Shown here in pieces: positions 47,684 through 60,035 of a stretch of DNA of 64,000 nucleotides. The DNA is from Protula sp. h YS-2021 (Eukaryota > Annelida > Polychaeta > Sabellida > Serpulidae), in assembly GCA_949752745.1 (NCBI GenBank), contig OX457032.1, positions 15,327,720-15,391,719 of the forward strand, in the 5' to 3' direction. Made by a program: the position numbers and the translations under genes. The notes under the pieces are model-generated. The model did no database searches, was not told the DNA's origin, and was given only the letters and a program-made list of their open reading frames with translations. How positions within the stretch are numbered: the first letter of the stretch is position 1; each line of letters opens with the position of its first letter.

Positions 47684-50600
47684 CGGGGGGGGGGGGGGGG
47701 GTTAGCGGTACCGGTGCTGGCGAAAGGGGTCAGGGTTTTGATGAGCGAGGGGGGGGGGGGGAGGGGGGTTAGGCAATGACTGTTGACCAGTGCACAAGTT
47801 ACGGTTGGCTGGACACAACGTGACATCAGTTAGATTACTTATTATCCCCCGTGAAACGGAGGGATATAGGTTTGAGATTGTCCGTCCGTCCGTCCCCTCT
47901 TCAAGCTAAGGACTTTGTGGACACCACTTCTATATCAACGAAGCATAATTCAGCTTTCATATTTCATACAGGCAAAATATAGGGTATAAAGATGTGCAAC
48001 GTCAAGGTTTCAGTTTGATCGAAGCAAAATTGACAAATTGACAGGCTTTTGAAAATCGTCGAAAATAGACATGTGCACATGTATAGGACTTTGTGGACAC
48101 CACTTCTATATCAACGAAGCATAATTCAACTTTCATATTTCATACAGGCAAAATATAGGGTATAAAGATGTGCAACGTCAAGGTTTCAGTTTGATCGAAG
48201 CAAAATTGACAAATTGACAGGCTTTTGAAAATCGTCGAAAATAGACGTATGTGCACATGTATAGGGGGGGGGGGGGGGGTTAGCGGTACCGGTGCTGGCG
48301 AAAGGGGTCAGGGTTTTGATGAGCGAGGGGGGGGGGGGAGGGGGGTTAGGCAATGACTGTTGACCAGTGCACAAGTTACGGTTGGCTGGACACAACGTGA
48401 CATCAGTTAGATTACTTATTATCCCCCGTGAAACGGAGGGATATAGGTTTGAGATTGTCCGTCCGTCCGTCCCCTCTTCAAGCTAAGGACTTTGTGGACA
48501 CCACTTCTATATCAACGAAGCATAATTCAGCTTTCATATTTCATACAGGCAAAATATAGGGTATAAAGATGTGCAACGTCAAGGTTTCAGTTTGATCGAA
48601 GCAAAATTGACAAATTGACAGGCTTTTGAAAATCGTCGAAAATAGACATATGTGCACATGTATAGGACTTTGTGGACACCACTTCTATATCAACGAAGCA
48701 TAATTCAACTTTCATATTTCATACAGGCAAAATATAGGGTACAAAGATATGCAACGTCAAGGTTTCAGTTTGATCGAAGCAAAATTGACAGGCTTTTGAA
48801 AATCGTCGAAAATAGACGTATGTGCACATGTATAGGGGGGGGGGGGTTAGCGGTACCGGTGCTGGCGAAAGGGGTCAGGGTTTTGATGAGCGAGGGGGGG
48901 GGGGAGGGGGGTTAGGCAATGACTGTTGACCAGTGCACAAGTTACGGTTGGCTGGACACAACGTGACATCAGTTAGATTACTTATTATCCCCCGTGAAAC
49001 GGAGGGATATAGGTTTGAGATTGTCCGTCCGTCCGTCCCCTCTTCAAGCTAAGGACTTTGTGGACACCACTTCTATATCAACGAAGCATAATTCAGCTTT
49101 CATATTTCATACAGGCAAAATATATGGCATAAAGATGTGCAACGTCAAGGTTTCAGTTTGATCGAAGCAAAATTGACAAATTGACAGGCTTTTGAAAATC
49201 GTCGAAAATAGACATATGTGCACATGTATAGGACTTTGTGGACACCACTTCTATATCAACGAAGCATAATTCAACTTTCATATTTCATACAGGCAAAATA
49301 TAGGGTATAAAGATGTGCAACGTCAAGGTTTCAGTTTGATCGAAGCAAAATTGACAAATTGACAGGCTTTTGAAAATCGTCGAAAATAGACGTATGTGCA
49401 CATGTATAGGGGGGGGGGGGGGTTAGCGGTACCGGTGCTGGCGAAAGGGGTCAGGGTTTTGATGAGCGAGGGGGGGGGGAGGGGGGTTAGGCAATGACTG
49501 TTGACCAGTGCACAAGTTACGGTTGGCTGGACACAACGTGACATCAGTTAGATTACTTATTATCCCCCGTGAAACGGAGGGATATAGGTTTGAGATTGTC
49601 CGTCCGTCCGTCCCCTCTTCAAGCTAAGGACTTTGTGGACACCACTTCTATATCAACGAAGCATAATTCAGCTTTCATATTTCATACAGGCAAAATATAG
49701 GGTATAAAGATGTGCAACGTCAAGGTTTCAGTTTGATCGAAGCAAAATTGACAAATTGACAGGCTTTTGAAAATCGTCGAAAATAGACATATGTGCACAT
49801 GTATAGGACTTTGTGGACACCACTTCTATATCAACGAAGCATAATTCAACTTTCATATTTCATACAGGCAAAATATAGGGTATAAAGATGTGCAACGTCA
49901 AGGTTTCAGTTTGATCGAAGCAAAATTGACAAATTGACAGGCTTTTGAAAATCGTCGAAAATAGACGTATGTGCACATGTATAGGGGGGGGGGGGGGTTA
50001 GCGATACCGGTGCTGGCGAAAGGGGTCAGGGTTTTGATGAGCGAGGGGGGGGGGAGGGGGGTTAGGCAATGACTGTTGACCAGTGCACAAGTTACGGTTG
50101 GCTGGACACAACGTGACATCAGTTAGATTACTTATTATCCCCCGTGAAACGGAGGGATATAGGTTTGAGATTGTCCGTCCGTCCGTCCCCTCTTCAAGCT
50201 AAGGACTTTGTGGACACCACTTCTATATCAACGAAGCATAATTCAGCTTTCATATTTCATACAGGCAAAATATAGGGTATAAAGATGTGCAACGTCAAGG
50301 TTTCAGTTTGATCGAAGCAAAATTGACAAATTGACAGGCTTTTGAAAATCGTCGAAAACAGACATATGTGCACATGTATAGGACTTTGTGGACACCACTT
50401 CTATATCAACGAAGCATAATTCAACTTTCATATTTCATACAGGCAAAATATAGGGTATAAAGATGTGCAACGTCAAGGTTTCAGTTTGATCGAAGCAAAA
50501 TTGACAAATTGACAGGCTTTTGAAAATCGTCGAAAATAGACGTATGTGCACATGTATAGGGGGGGGGGGGTAGCGGTACCGGTGCTGGCGAAAGGGGTCA

Positions 50601-53600
50601 GGGTTTTGATGAGCGAGGGGGGGGGGGTTAGGCAATGACTGTTGACCAGTGCACAAGTTACGGTTGGCTGGACACAACGTGACATCAGTTAGATTACTTA
50701 TTATCCCCCGTGAAACGGAGGGATATAGGTTTGAGATTGTCCGTCCGTCCGTCCCCTCTTCAAGCTAAGGACTTTGTGGACACCACTTCTATATCAACGA
50801 AGCATAATTCAGCTTTCATATTTCATACAGGCAAAATATAGGGTATAAAGATGTGCAACGTCAAGGTTTCAGTTTGATCGAAGCAAAATTGACAAATTGA
50901 CAGGCTTTTGAAAATCGTCGAAAATAGACATATGTGCACATGTATAGGACTTTGTGGACACCACTTCTATATCAACGAAGCATAATTCAACTTTCATATT
51001 TCATACAGGCAAAATATAGGGTATAAAGATGTGCAACGTCAAGGTTTCAGTTTGATCGAAGCAAAATTGACAAATTGACAGGCTTTTGAAAATCGTCGAA
51101 AATAGACGTATGTGCACATGTATAGGGGGGGGGGGGGGTTAGCGGTACCGGTGCTGGCGAAAGGGGTCAGGGTTTTGATGAGCGAGGGGGGGGGGGGTGG
51201 AGGGGGGTTAGGCAATGACTGTTGACCAGTGCACAAGTTACGGTTGGCTGGACACAACGTGACATCAGTTAGATTACTTATTATCCCCCGTGAAACGGAG
51301 GGATATAGGTTTGAGATTGTCCGTCCGTCCGTCCCCTCTTCAAGCTAAGGACTTTGTGGACACCACTTCTATATCAACGAAGCATTATTCAGCTTTCATA
51401 TTTCATACAGGCAAAATATAGGGTATAAAGATGTGCAACGTCAAGGTTTCAGTTTGATCGAAGCAAAATTGACAAATTGACAGGCTTTTGAAAATCGTCG
51501 AAAATAGACATATGTGCACATGTATAGGACTTTGTGGACACCACTTCTATATCAACGAAGCATAATTCAACTTTCATATTTCATACAGGCAAAATATAGG
51601 GTATAAAGATGTGCAACGTCAAGATTTCAGTTTGATCGAAGCAAAATTGACAAATTGACAGGCTTTTGAAAATCGTCGAAAATAGACGTATGTGCACATG
51701 TATAGGGGGGGGGGGGGTAGCGGTACCGGTGCTGGCGAAAGGGGTCAGGGTTTTGATGAGCGAGGGGGGGGGAGGGGGGTTAGGCAATGACTGTTGACCA
51801 GTGCACAAGTTACGGTTGGCTGGACACAACGTGACATCAGTTAGATTACTTATTATCCCCCGTGAAACGGAGGGATATAGGTTTGAGATTGTCCGTCCGT
51901 CCGTCCCCTCTTCAAGCTAAGGACTTTGTGGACACCACTTCTATATCAACGAAGCATAATTCAGCTTTCATATTTCATACAGGCAAAATATAGGGTATAA
52001 AGATGTGCAACGTCAAGGTTTCAGTTTGATCGAAGCAAAATTGACAAATTGACAGGCTTTTGAAAATCGTCGAAAATAGACATATGTGCACATGTATAGG
52101 ACTTTGTGGACACCACTTCTATATCAACGAAGCATAATTCAGCTTTCATATTTCATACAGGCAAAATATAGGGTATAAAGATGTGCAACGTCAAGGTTTC
52201 AGTTTGATCGAAGCAAAATTGACAAATTGACAGGCTTTTGAAAATCGTCGAAAATAGACGTATGTGCACATGTATAGGGGGGGGGGGGGTTAGCGGTACC
52301 GGTGCTGGCGAAAGGGGTCAGGGTTTTGATGAGCGAGGGGGGGGGGGGAGGGGGGTTAGGCAATGACTGTTGACCAGTGCACAAGTTACGGTTGGCTGGA
52401 CACAACGTGACATCAGTTAGATTACTTATTATCCCCCGTGAAACGGAGGGATATAGGTTTGAGATTGTCCGTCCGTCCGTCCCCTCTTCAAGCTAAGGAC
52501 TTTGTGGACACCACTTCTATATCAACGAAGCATAATTCAGCTTTCATATTTCATACAGGCAAAATATAGGGTATAAAGATGTGCAACGTCAAGGTTTCAG
52601 TTTGATCGAAGCAAAATTGACAAATTGACAGGCTTTTGAAAATCGTCGAAAATAGACATATGTGCACATGTATAGGACTTTGTGGACACCACTTCTATAT
52701 CAACGAAGCATAATTCAACTTTCATATTTCATACAGGCAAAATATAGGGTATAAAGATGTGCAACGTCAAGGTTTCAGTTTGATCGAAGCAAAATTGACA
52801 AATTGACAGGCTTTTGAAAATCGTCGAAAATAGACGTATGTGCACATGTATAGGGGGGGGGGGTTAGCGGTACCGGTGCTGGCGAAAGGGGTCAGGGTTT
52901 TGATGAGCGAGGGGGGGGGGGAGGGGGGTTAGGCAATGACTGTTGACCAGTGCACAAGTTACGGTTGGCTGGACACAACGTGACATCAGTTAGATTACTT
53001 ATTATCCCCCGTGAAACGGAGGGATATAGGTTTGAGATTGTCCGTCCGTCCGTCCCCTCTTCAAGCTAAGGACTTTGTGGACACCACTTCTATATCAACG
53101 AAGCATAATTCAGCTTTCATATTTCATACAGGCAAAATATAGGGTATAAAGATGTGCAACGTCAAGGTTTCAGTTTGATCGAAGCAAAATTGACAAATTG
53201 ACAGGCTTTTGAAAATCGTCGAAAATAGACATATGTGCACATGTATAGGACTTTGTGGACACCACTTCTATATCAACGAAGCATAATTCAACTTTCATAT
53301 TTCATACAGGAAAAATATAGGGTATAAAGATGTGCAACGTCAAGGTTTCAGTTTGATCGAAGCAAAATTGACAAATTGACAGGCTTTTGAAAATCGTCGA
53401 AAATAGACGTATGTGCACATGTATAGGGGGGGGGGGTTAGCGGTACCGGTGCTGGCGAAAGGGGTCAGGGTTTTGATGAGCGAGGGGGGGGAGGGGGGTT
53501 AGGCAATGACTGTTGACCAGTGCACAAGTTACGGTTGGCTGGACACAACGTGACATCAGTTAGATTACTTATTATCCCCCGTGAAACGGAGGGATATAGG

Positions 53601-55695
53601 TTTGAGATTGTCCGTCCGTCCGTCCCCTCTTCAAGCTAAGGACTTTGTGGACACCACTTCTATATCAACGAAGCATAATTCAGCTTTCATATTTCATACA
53701 GGCAAAATATAGGGTATAAAGATGTGCAACGTCAAGGTTTCAGTTTGATCGAAGCAAAATTGACAAATTGACAGGCTTTTGAAAATCGTCGAAAATAGAC
53801 ATATGTGCACATGTATAGGACTTTGTGGACACCACTTCTATATCAACGAAGCATAATTCAACTTTCATATTTCATACAGGCAAAATATAGGGTATAAAGA
53901 TGTGCAACGTCAAGGTTTCAGTTTGATCGAAGCAAAATTGACAAATTGACAGGCTTTTGAAAATCGTCGAAAATAGACGTATGTGCACATGTATAGGGGG
54001 GGGGGGGGTTAGCGGTACCGGTGCTGGCGAAAGGGGTCAGGGTTTTGATGAGCGAGGGGGGGGGAGGGGGGTTAGGCAATGACTGTTGACCAGTGCACAA
54101 GTTACGGTTGGCTGGACACAACGTGACATCAGTTAGATTACTTATTATCCCCCGTGAAACGGAGGGATATAGGTTTGAGATTGTCCGTCCGTCCGTCCCC
54201 TCTTCAAGCTAAGGACTTTGTGGACACCACTTCTATATCAACGAAGCATAATTCAGCTTTCATATTTCATACAGGCAAAATATAGGGTATAAAGATGTGC
54301 AACGTCAAGGTTTCAGTTTGATCGAAGCAAAATTGACAAATTGACAGGCTTTTGAAAATCGTCGAAAATAGACATATGTGCACATGTATAGGACTTTGTG
54401 GACACCACTTCTATATCAACGAAGCATAATTCAACTTTCATATTTCATACAGGCAAAATATAGGGTATAAAGATGTGCAACGTCAAGGTTTCAGTTTGAT
54501 CGAAGCAAAATTGACAAATTGACAGGCTTTTGAAAATCGTCGAAAATAGACGTATGTGCACATGTATAGGGGGGGGGGGGGGGTTAGCGGTACCGGTGCT
54601 GGCGAAAGGGGTCAGGGTTTTGATGAGCGAGGGGGGGGGGGAGGGGGGTTAGGCAATGACTGTTGACCAGTGCACAAGTTACGGTTGGCTGGACACAACG
54701 TGACATCAGTTAGATTACTTATTATCCCCCGTGAAACGGAGGGATATAGGTTTGAGATTGTCCGTCCGTCCGTCCCCTCTTCAAGCTAAGGACTTTGTGG
54801 ACACCACTTCTATATCAACGAAGCATAATTCAGCTTTCATATTTCATACAGGCAAAATATAGGGTATAAAGATGTGCAACGTCAAGGTTTCAGTTTGATC
54901 GAAGCAAAATTGACAAATTGACAGGCTTTTGAAAATCGTCGAAAATAGACATATGTGCACATGTATAGGACTTTGTGGACACCACTTCTATATCAACGAA
55001 GCATAATTCAACTTTCATATTTCATACAGGCAAAATATAGGGTATAAAGATGTGCAACGTCAAGGTTTCAGTTTGATCGAAGCAAAATTGACAAATTGAC
55101 AGGCTTTTGAAAATCGTCGAAAATAGACGTATGTGCACATGTATAGGACTTTGTGGACACCACTTCTATATCAACGAAGCATAATTCAGCTTTCATATTT
55201 CATATAGGTTAAATATAGGGTATAAAGATGTGCAACGTTAAGGTTTCAGTTTGATCGAAGCAAAATTGACAAATTGACAGGCTTTTGAAAATCGTCGAAA
55301 ATAGACATATGTGCACATGTATAGGACTTTGTGGACACCACTTCTATATCAACGAAGCATAATTCAGCTTTCATATTTCATATAGGCAACATATAGGGTA
55401 TAAAGATGTGCAACGTCAAGGTTTCAGTTTGATCGAAGCAAAATTGACAAAATGACAGGCTTTTAAAAATCGTCATAAATCGACATTTATCTAGCCTGAA
55501 AAAATGCTTTACATTAGATTAATAAAAAATAGATTCGGGTTATATCTGTTCAAAGAAAGTTTGTAGTATTGTTGATTTGTCGTTCAAGGAAGGGTGTCCA
55601 GTTTCCTGTCAATGGTAATCCATTAGCTTAGATATTGCATAGGGGTAATATTTAGGGTTTCACGGGGGATATTGCTGCTCTCTGACAGCATCTAG
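47684..55695 (+). repeat. About 575-bp tandem array carrying 13 copies of a family A element head
   Basis: The head ATCCCCCGTGAAACGGAGGGATATAGG followed by TCCGTCCGTCCGTCC recurs at 47844, 48421, 48987, 49562, 50137, 50703, 51283, 51855, 52431, 53004, 53574, 54147 and 54724 (spacing 566-580). Each unit also holds two about 178-bp sub-repeats starting GGACTTTGTGGACACCACTT, two poly-G runs of variable length, and an about 150-bp stretch (TTAGCGGTACCGGTGCTGGC to CAGTTAGATTACTT). Length differences come mainly from the G-runs. Only the last unit continues to an element end: GTTTCACGGGGGAT (55657-55670) is the exact inverse of the head start, followed by GCTGCTCTCTGACAGC and CTAG (55692-55695). 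Copies are nearly identical, so the expansion is recent. Confidence 0.9.
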
Positions 55696-56058
55696 TTTTA
55701 TCCTTAAATTTTTTATACTCTTCTAGTGGGATTGTGATATTGTTATTATCCCATGTGTAACGAGGGGATGTAGGTTTCAGCTTGTCCGTCTGTGCGCTTT
55801 TGTGCGCCCTCCTGTCCGGGCTATATCTCTAAGCTTTTTCCTTTGGCATACGGTTAGAAGTATATTGAAGGTGTGCAACGTCGTATTAGTTTTTAAATCG
55901 GCCAAAAATCGACAAAAAATACGGCTTCTCAAAAGTACATATTTTTACTGCAAAGATACATATTGCACATGAGCAACGTCGTCCGTTGTGTGTTCACAAT
56001 TGGGGGGTGTTCAGCAGTGGAGGTTTTACTGTATATATTTTACCTTACACCGGTGTAC

Positions 56059-57377
56059 CGTGATACTTTCGCCCCCCGGCAAAAATATCACTATGATATT
56101 TTCGCCCCCCGGCGAAAGTATCACGGTTTGGGCCCCGTGATATTTTTGCCCCCTCCATGATATTTTTGCCCCCCTGTCAAAATTATATAATTTTGTACAG
56201 GTAATAGGTGCTACTTCTTTAGACAGTAAAAATAATTTTGAATACAATATTGACGATCTTTTTCGATCTCAGTGCCTATTTTACTATATTTTACGCGAGA
56301 TCACAACTTCAAATAACATATCATCCAAATTTGGGGTTTTGTAGATGAATCTTAGCACTTTGAACATGGACTACAAAGTAACATCAAAGTCGAGTCAAGA
56401 CATTTTCAACGTTGTTCCGACGTTGTTCCGAAAACAATTAGGATAAAAGGCGATGGGAACTGCTTGTTTCGCTCTTTATCGCGTGTTGTTTGTGGCAACT
56501 AAGAGGAACATTTTGCACTTCAGCAAATGATAACATCATTCATAGAAGTGAATCAATCCCTCATGGCAAAGTACACTGACGATGTCAAAAGCTACCTGGA
56601 TACATCAAACATGCGAGAAGATGGTGTTTGGGGGACAGATATTGAGACCAGCGCGGCATCAGAGCTTCTCAAAACAACCATATACGTACTCAGTCCATAT
56701 GGACCAAGCCTGCGATGGTTGTTGTTCGAGCCATCGACAAACTCAGGCACGAACCACGAAGAGGAAGCCATCTACCTTGTGAACAAAAGTCACCACTTCG
56801 AACCGCTTAAGGGCTATTAAGCAATGACAGTAAATTTGCATACCATTCCATTCATTAGAAATGTGTATATACGTTGTAAAAATTAGATATTTAGTTGCAT
56901 GGACATTTGTTTCTTATGTTTGAATATCCAAGACAGGAACACTGAACTTTGTATTTAAAGACTTTATACATAATAAAGCATATTTGGATAAGAGACTTTA
57001 GATTAGATTACACTCACAATTTGGAATCCGTTAGAGTTCTCGGTATTCGTAAAAGAAATGACGATATCATTGGTTTTATTTGAAACTTTGCCCTGATTGT
57101 ATTGTTTAAAAACATGTAGAAAGTGTAAATAAAATGTTTCAAGTACATTGGTTTATTCCATCTAATTAACATTCTTAACGATTAAAATATAACCGAGCTT
57201 GAATATTAAAATAGCACTTGAAAACAAACACTTGACATATCATACAACCTAACGTTTTCCTTCAAAAGCAACCAAGGAGGGGGGCAAAAATATCACGGAG
57301 GGGGCAAAAGTATCACGGCCAAAAGCCGTGATACTTTTGCCGGGGGGCGAAAATATCATGGGGGCGAAAGTAGCACG
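56059..57377. mobile_element. TIR element of about 1.3 kb with GC-rich iterated ends and an OTU-protease gene
   Basis: The left end CGTGATACTTTCGCCCCCCGGC is inverted at the right end (GGGGGCGAAAGTAGCACG). Within both 110-bp ends, GTGATA(T/C)TTT(T/C)GCCCCC motifs recur in both orientations, giving a palindrome-rich structure. The middle carries a broken OTU-domain frame and AT-rich DNA. No transposase is seen, so it would need one in trans. A target duplication could not be fixed. Confidence 0.65.
56345..56820 (+). pseudogene. OTU-domain cysteine protease, broken
   Basis: The start frame from ATG 56345 runs into a stop at about 56442; the next frame then carries KGDGNCLFRSLS, the OTU catalytic block (Asp and Cys of D-G-N-C). 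A TAA codon follows shortly after (near 56500), and the frame then continues to 56820 with EEAIYLVNKSHHFEPL, which supplies the catalytic His and the family's C-terminal form. OTU proteins remove ubiquitin or ubiquitin-like chains. Length (about 155 codons) fits a minimal OTU domain. One frameshift and one nonsense codon make it inactive unless they are sequence errors. It lies inside the TIR element and is presumably cargo. Confidence 0.75.
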
Positions 57378-57408
57378 TTACGGGGATCCTGTCTCACTGA
57401 GATTCTAG

Positions 57409-58700
57409 TTGACAATGTAAATGCTCCATCCTCGCCAAAATTTTTTTCACTTTGGCTGGTCAGTGTTAATACACTCAAACCCACTTTTCTTGATCGATTG
57501 GCGAAATATTATCAATACTTCTAATCGCTGTTTAAGACTGCAGTCAGTGTTTCAGTCTCTTTGGTATGATATATTCCTGAATATGATACGAATTGCTTAA
57601 GGGTTGTAGTCCAACTTAACAAAATCAAATACTGGGATTGTATGCCGGCGAGGGACAGAGTCAGTTTCCACTGACCTAGTTGTTTACAAAAATAGGTCTC
57701 TACTGAAAGTGCGATATATCGCTGTACACTTGAGTTCATTAGGCGCTCTAGTTAAACTTGAAATCACTTTAACACGTTCATTTGTTTCACCTTTGGACCC
57801 TTACTCAGGCTCATTAATCGTTGTCCCGAAGCTCCGAGGGCAACACCTAAGTAAGAAGAACATCCTGGGACGTTGCGACCAGCTAAGATCTAGAGGCTGT
57901 GACTAGTATCAAAAGACTTCAATTTTTGAAGAAAAAAAGATGACATGAAGAGTATTATTCTAAAATTCAGGATAAATCCAATCAAACTGGCCACGCATTT
58001 TATAAAACAAGATTTAGAATACCCCCAATTGGCTAAAAAAGTATTTTTTTCAAGAGATGACCACCTAGGGAATATTGGATTGATATTTCACTGATGAAAA
58101 TTCAGAATTTGCTTAAAGTGGGAACACTCTAATAAAATGTGCTACCGTAATCTACAGAACTAAACATATTTGAAGACTTGGAACTGAGTCAGGTTAAGTG
58201 GCCCACTCTCTGTCCTACTATTTGTAATTGTTGTGGACACCCTCGGTTTTTTGATGCGGGAAAAGGACTGTCACACCATCTTCAATGAAAGATGTCGGCC
58301 ATTTTACTCAAGCTTATATTTTCTATTTGCTGCACATTTCTACAGATTTAACAGTCGCCTTGATTTTGACTTAAGACTTCGCACAGAAATAAATACTGGA
58401 CAAGCCTGTGCTCACAGTGACTATTTACTTGGTTTTGCAAAGCTTATTTAGTACTTCATAGTTTAAATACCCAGTGCAGCTCTGATCCACAGAGTTCCTT
58501 ACATAGATCAACCATCAATCAAAACAATTACTCTGAGATAACACCAATTACATCAATTTCACTGTAAACCCCGTCACTGATGAACACATAAATCTACATA
58601 ATACTTAATTCTCTTTTTACTGTTTCCAAGATCGGTGGAATCAAACCAGTTAAGAAACTTGTTACAACGACAGCTTTAACATTAACACCACATAAAATGC
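57409..58700. other. Gene-free stretch
   Basis: No exon, tandem array or element end recognised. Short open frames here lack family similarity. Confidence 0.4.
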
Positions 58701-58703
58701 ATA

Positions 58704-59513
58704 GTACCGGGAGTTTCCGAAAAGAAGCTCCCCCCATATAAAAGCCCCGGGGCTCTTATTAGGAAACTGTTTCCCAATAGAAGCCCCGGGGCTTCTATTT
58801 GGAGTTAAAATAAAGACCTGAAAAAATCGTTTCCTAATAAAAGCCCTCCTTCCCTGCAAGTCTTTTTAAAACTCGTGTTTACTCGCAATGCAGACACGGT
58901 GCACTTAATCCTTTGATATGAGGCACCCCTAGACATGTTCAGCATCGTTGCTTAATCCTGTGCATTGCACAAGGCGAACACACACACACCCCCTCCCCAC
59001 TGCCACCTTTACTCCGGAGTATTACTGGAAATATAACCGGCTGAGTACTGAAACGGGCGACGTGATGTTGCCCCTCCTTCCCTGCAAGTCTTTGTACAAC
59101 TTATGTTTACCAGCAATGCAGACACTCTGCACTTAATCCTTTGATGTGAGGCAAACCCCTAGACACGTGCTGCGTCGTTGCTTAATCCTGTGCTTCGCAC
59201 AAGGCAGCCCCCCTCCCCATTTTATCAGACTTTTTTAGTTACTGTTGTTTTTGTGTGTTTTGTTATTTTTTGTGCCGATATCCTCAGCATGTACGCTTTA
59301 ATAAGAGACTGCTGGTAAACTTTCTTTTTCAATAAAAACTTATCGACAATCCGCCCCTCCCACTATCTAAAAAAATAGAAGCCCCGGGGCTCTAATTAGG
59401 AAACTGTTTCCTGATAGAAGCCCCGGGGCTTCTATTTGGTTTCTAAATGAGCGCCTGAAATTGGCCAGTTTCCAAATAGAAGCCCTGGGCTTTTTTTCGG
59501 AAACCCCCGGTAC
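58704..59513. mobile_element. Small TIR element with GCCCCGGGGC palindromes
   Basis: Ends are GTACCGGGAGTTTCCGAAAAG and the inverse of GTACCGGGGGTTTCCGAAAAA, 24 bp with two mismatches. Taking CCGGG as the true end gives a TA on each side, as in Tc1/mariner-type insertions. Inside each end are pairs of AGAAGCCCCGGGGCTTCTAT-type palindromes separated by TAGGAAACTGTTTCC. The centre has a duplicated segment (CTTAATCCTTTGAT..GAGGCA, near 58908 and 59132). No coding capacity. Confidence 0.7.
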
Positions 59514-59764
59514 ATTTTATATCGTTCTCTATGGTCTTGATTATAACGGCGTCTCTGTACGTATGATCTGGTCGGCTTCAGGGGTGTCGTCATACCAAGC
59601 ATCTACTGTAACTGAGTAAAATTTCATTCATCAAGCGCTGTAACACCGCTTAGATTTGATCTGTTTTACAACTTGACATAATGTACAAAGTTCAAATATT
59701 ACGGAATCATGAGATCAACCTGTAACTGACTTACAAAGGAGTCAACAATAACATTCTTCCTCGG

Positions 59765-60035
59765 ACAGCGTGAAATCTCGTCACAGAAGGCGCATTCGCG
59801 CAAAATCTCGTCACAGAAGGCACATTTGCGCAAAATCTCGTCACAGAAGGCGCCTTCGTGCAAAATCTCGTCACAGAAGGTGCCTACGCGTGCAGTCTCG
59901 TCACAGAAGGCGCATTCGAGCAAAATCTCGTCACAGAAGGCGCCTACGCGTACAGTCTCGTCACACAAGGCGCATTCCCGCAAAATCTCGTCACAGGAGG
60001 CACCTTCACGTAAGATCACGCCACAGAAGGTGCTT
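59765..60035. repeat. 30-bp minisatellite
   Basis: About nine copies of CAAAATCTCGTCACAGAAGG plus a variable CGCATTCGCG-like part. The period is ten codons, so several frames on both strands stay open (minus: repeats of CDEILRECAF type). No splice sites or start context support a gene. Confidence 0.8.

Larger units (their letters stand above)
55745..57408 (+). mobile_element. Hairpin-headed element, family A relative, interrupted by a TIR element
   Basis: Begins ATTATCCCATGTGTAACGAGGGGAT, then GTAGGTTTCAGCTTGTCCGTCTGTGCGC, close to the 3064-3839 element through GCATACGGTT and ATCGGCCAAAAATC. It ends ACGTTACGGGGATCCTGTCTCACTGAGATTCTAG (CTAG at 57405-57408), again partly inverse to the head. 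Bases 56059-57377 are a separate nested element. Confidence 0.6.

Noticed and set aside
47413..54121. Repeated minus-strand frames rich in proline (TPLPPPPSLIKTLTP type)
   Set aside because: They are the poly-G runs of the 575-bp units read in reverse; frame and length vary with run length.
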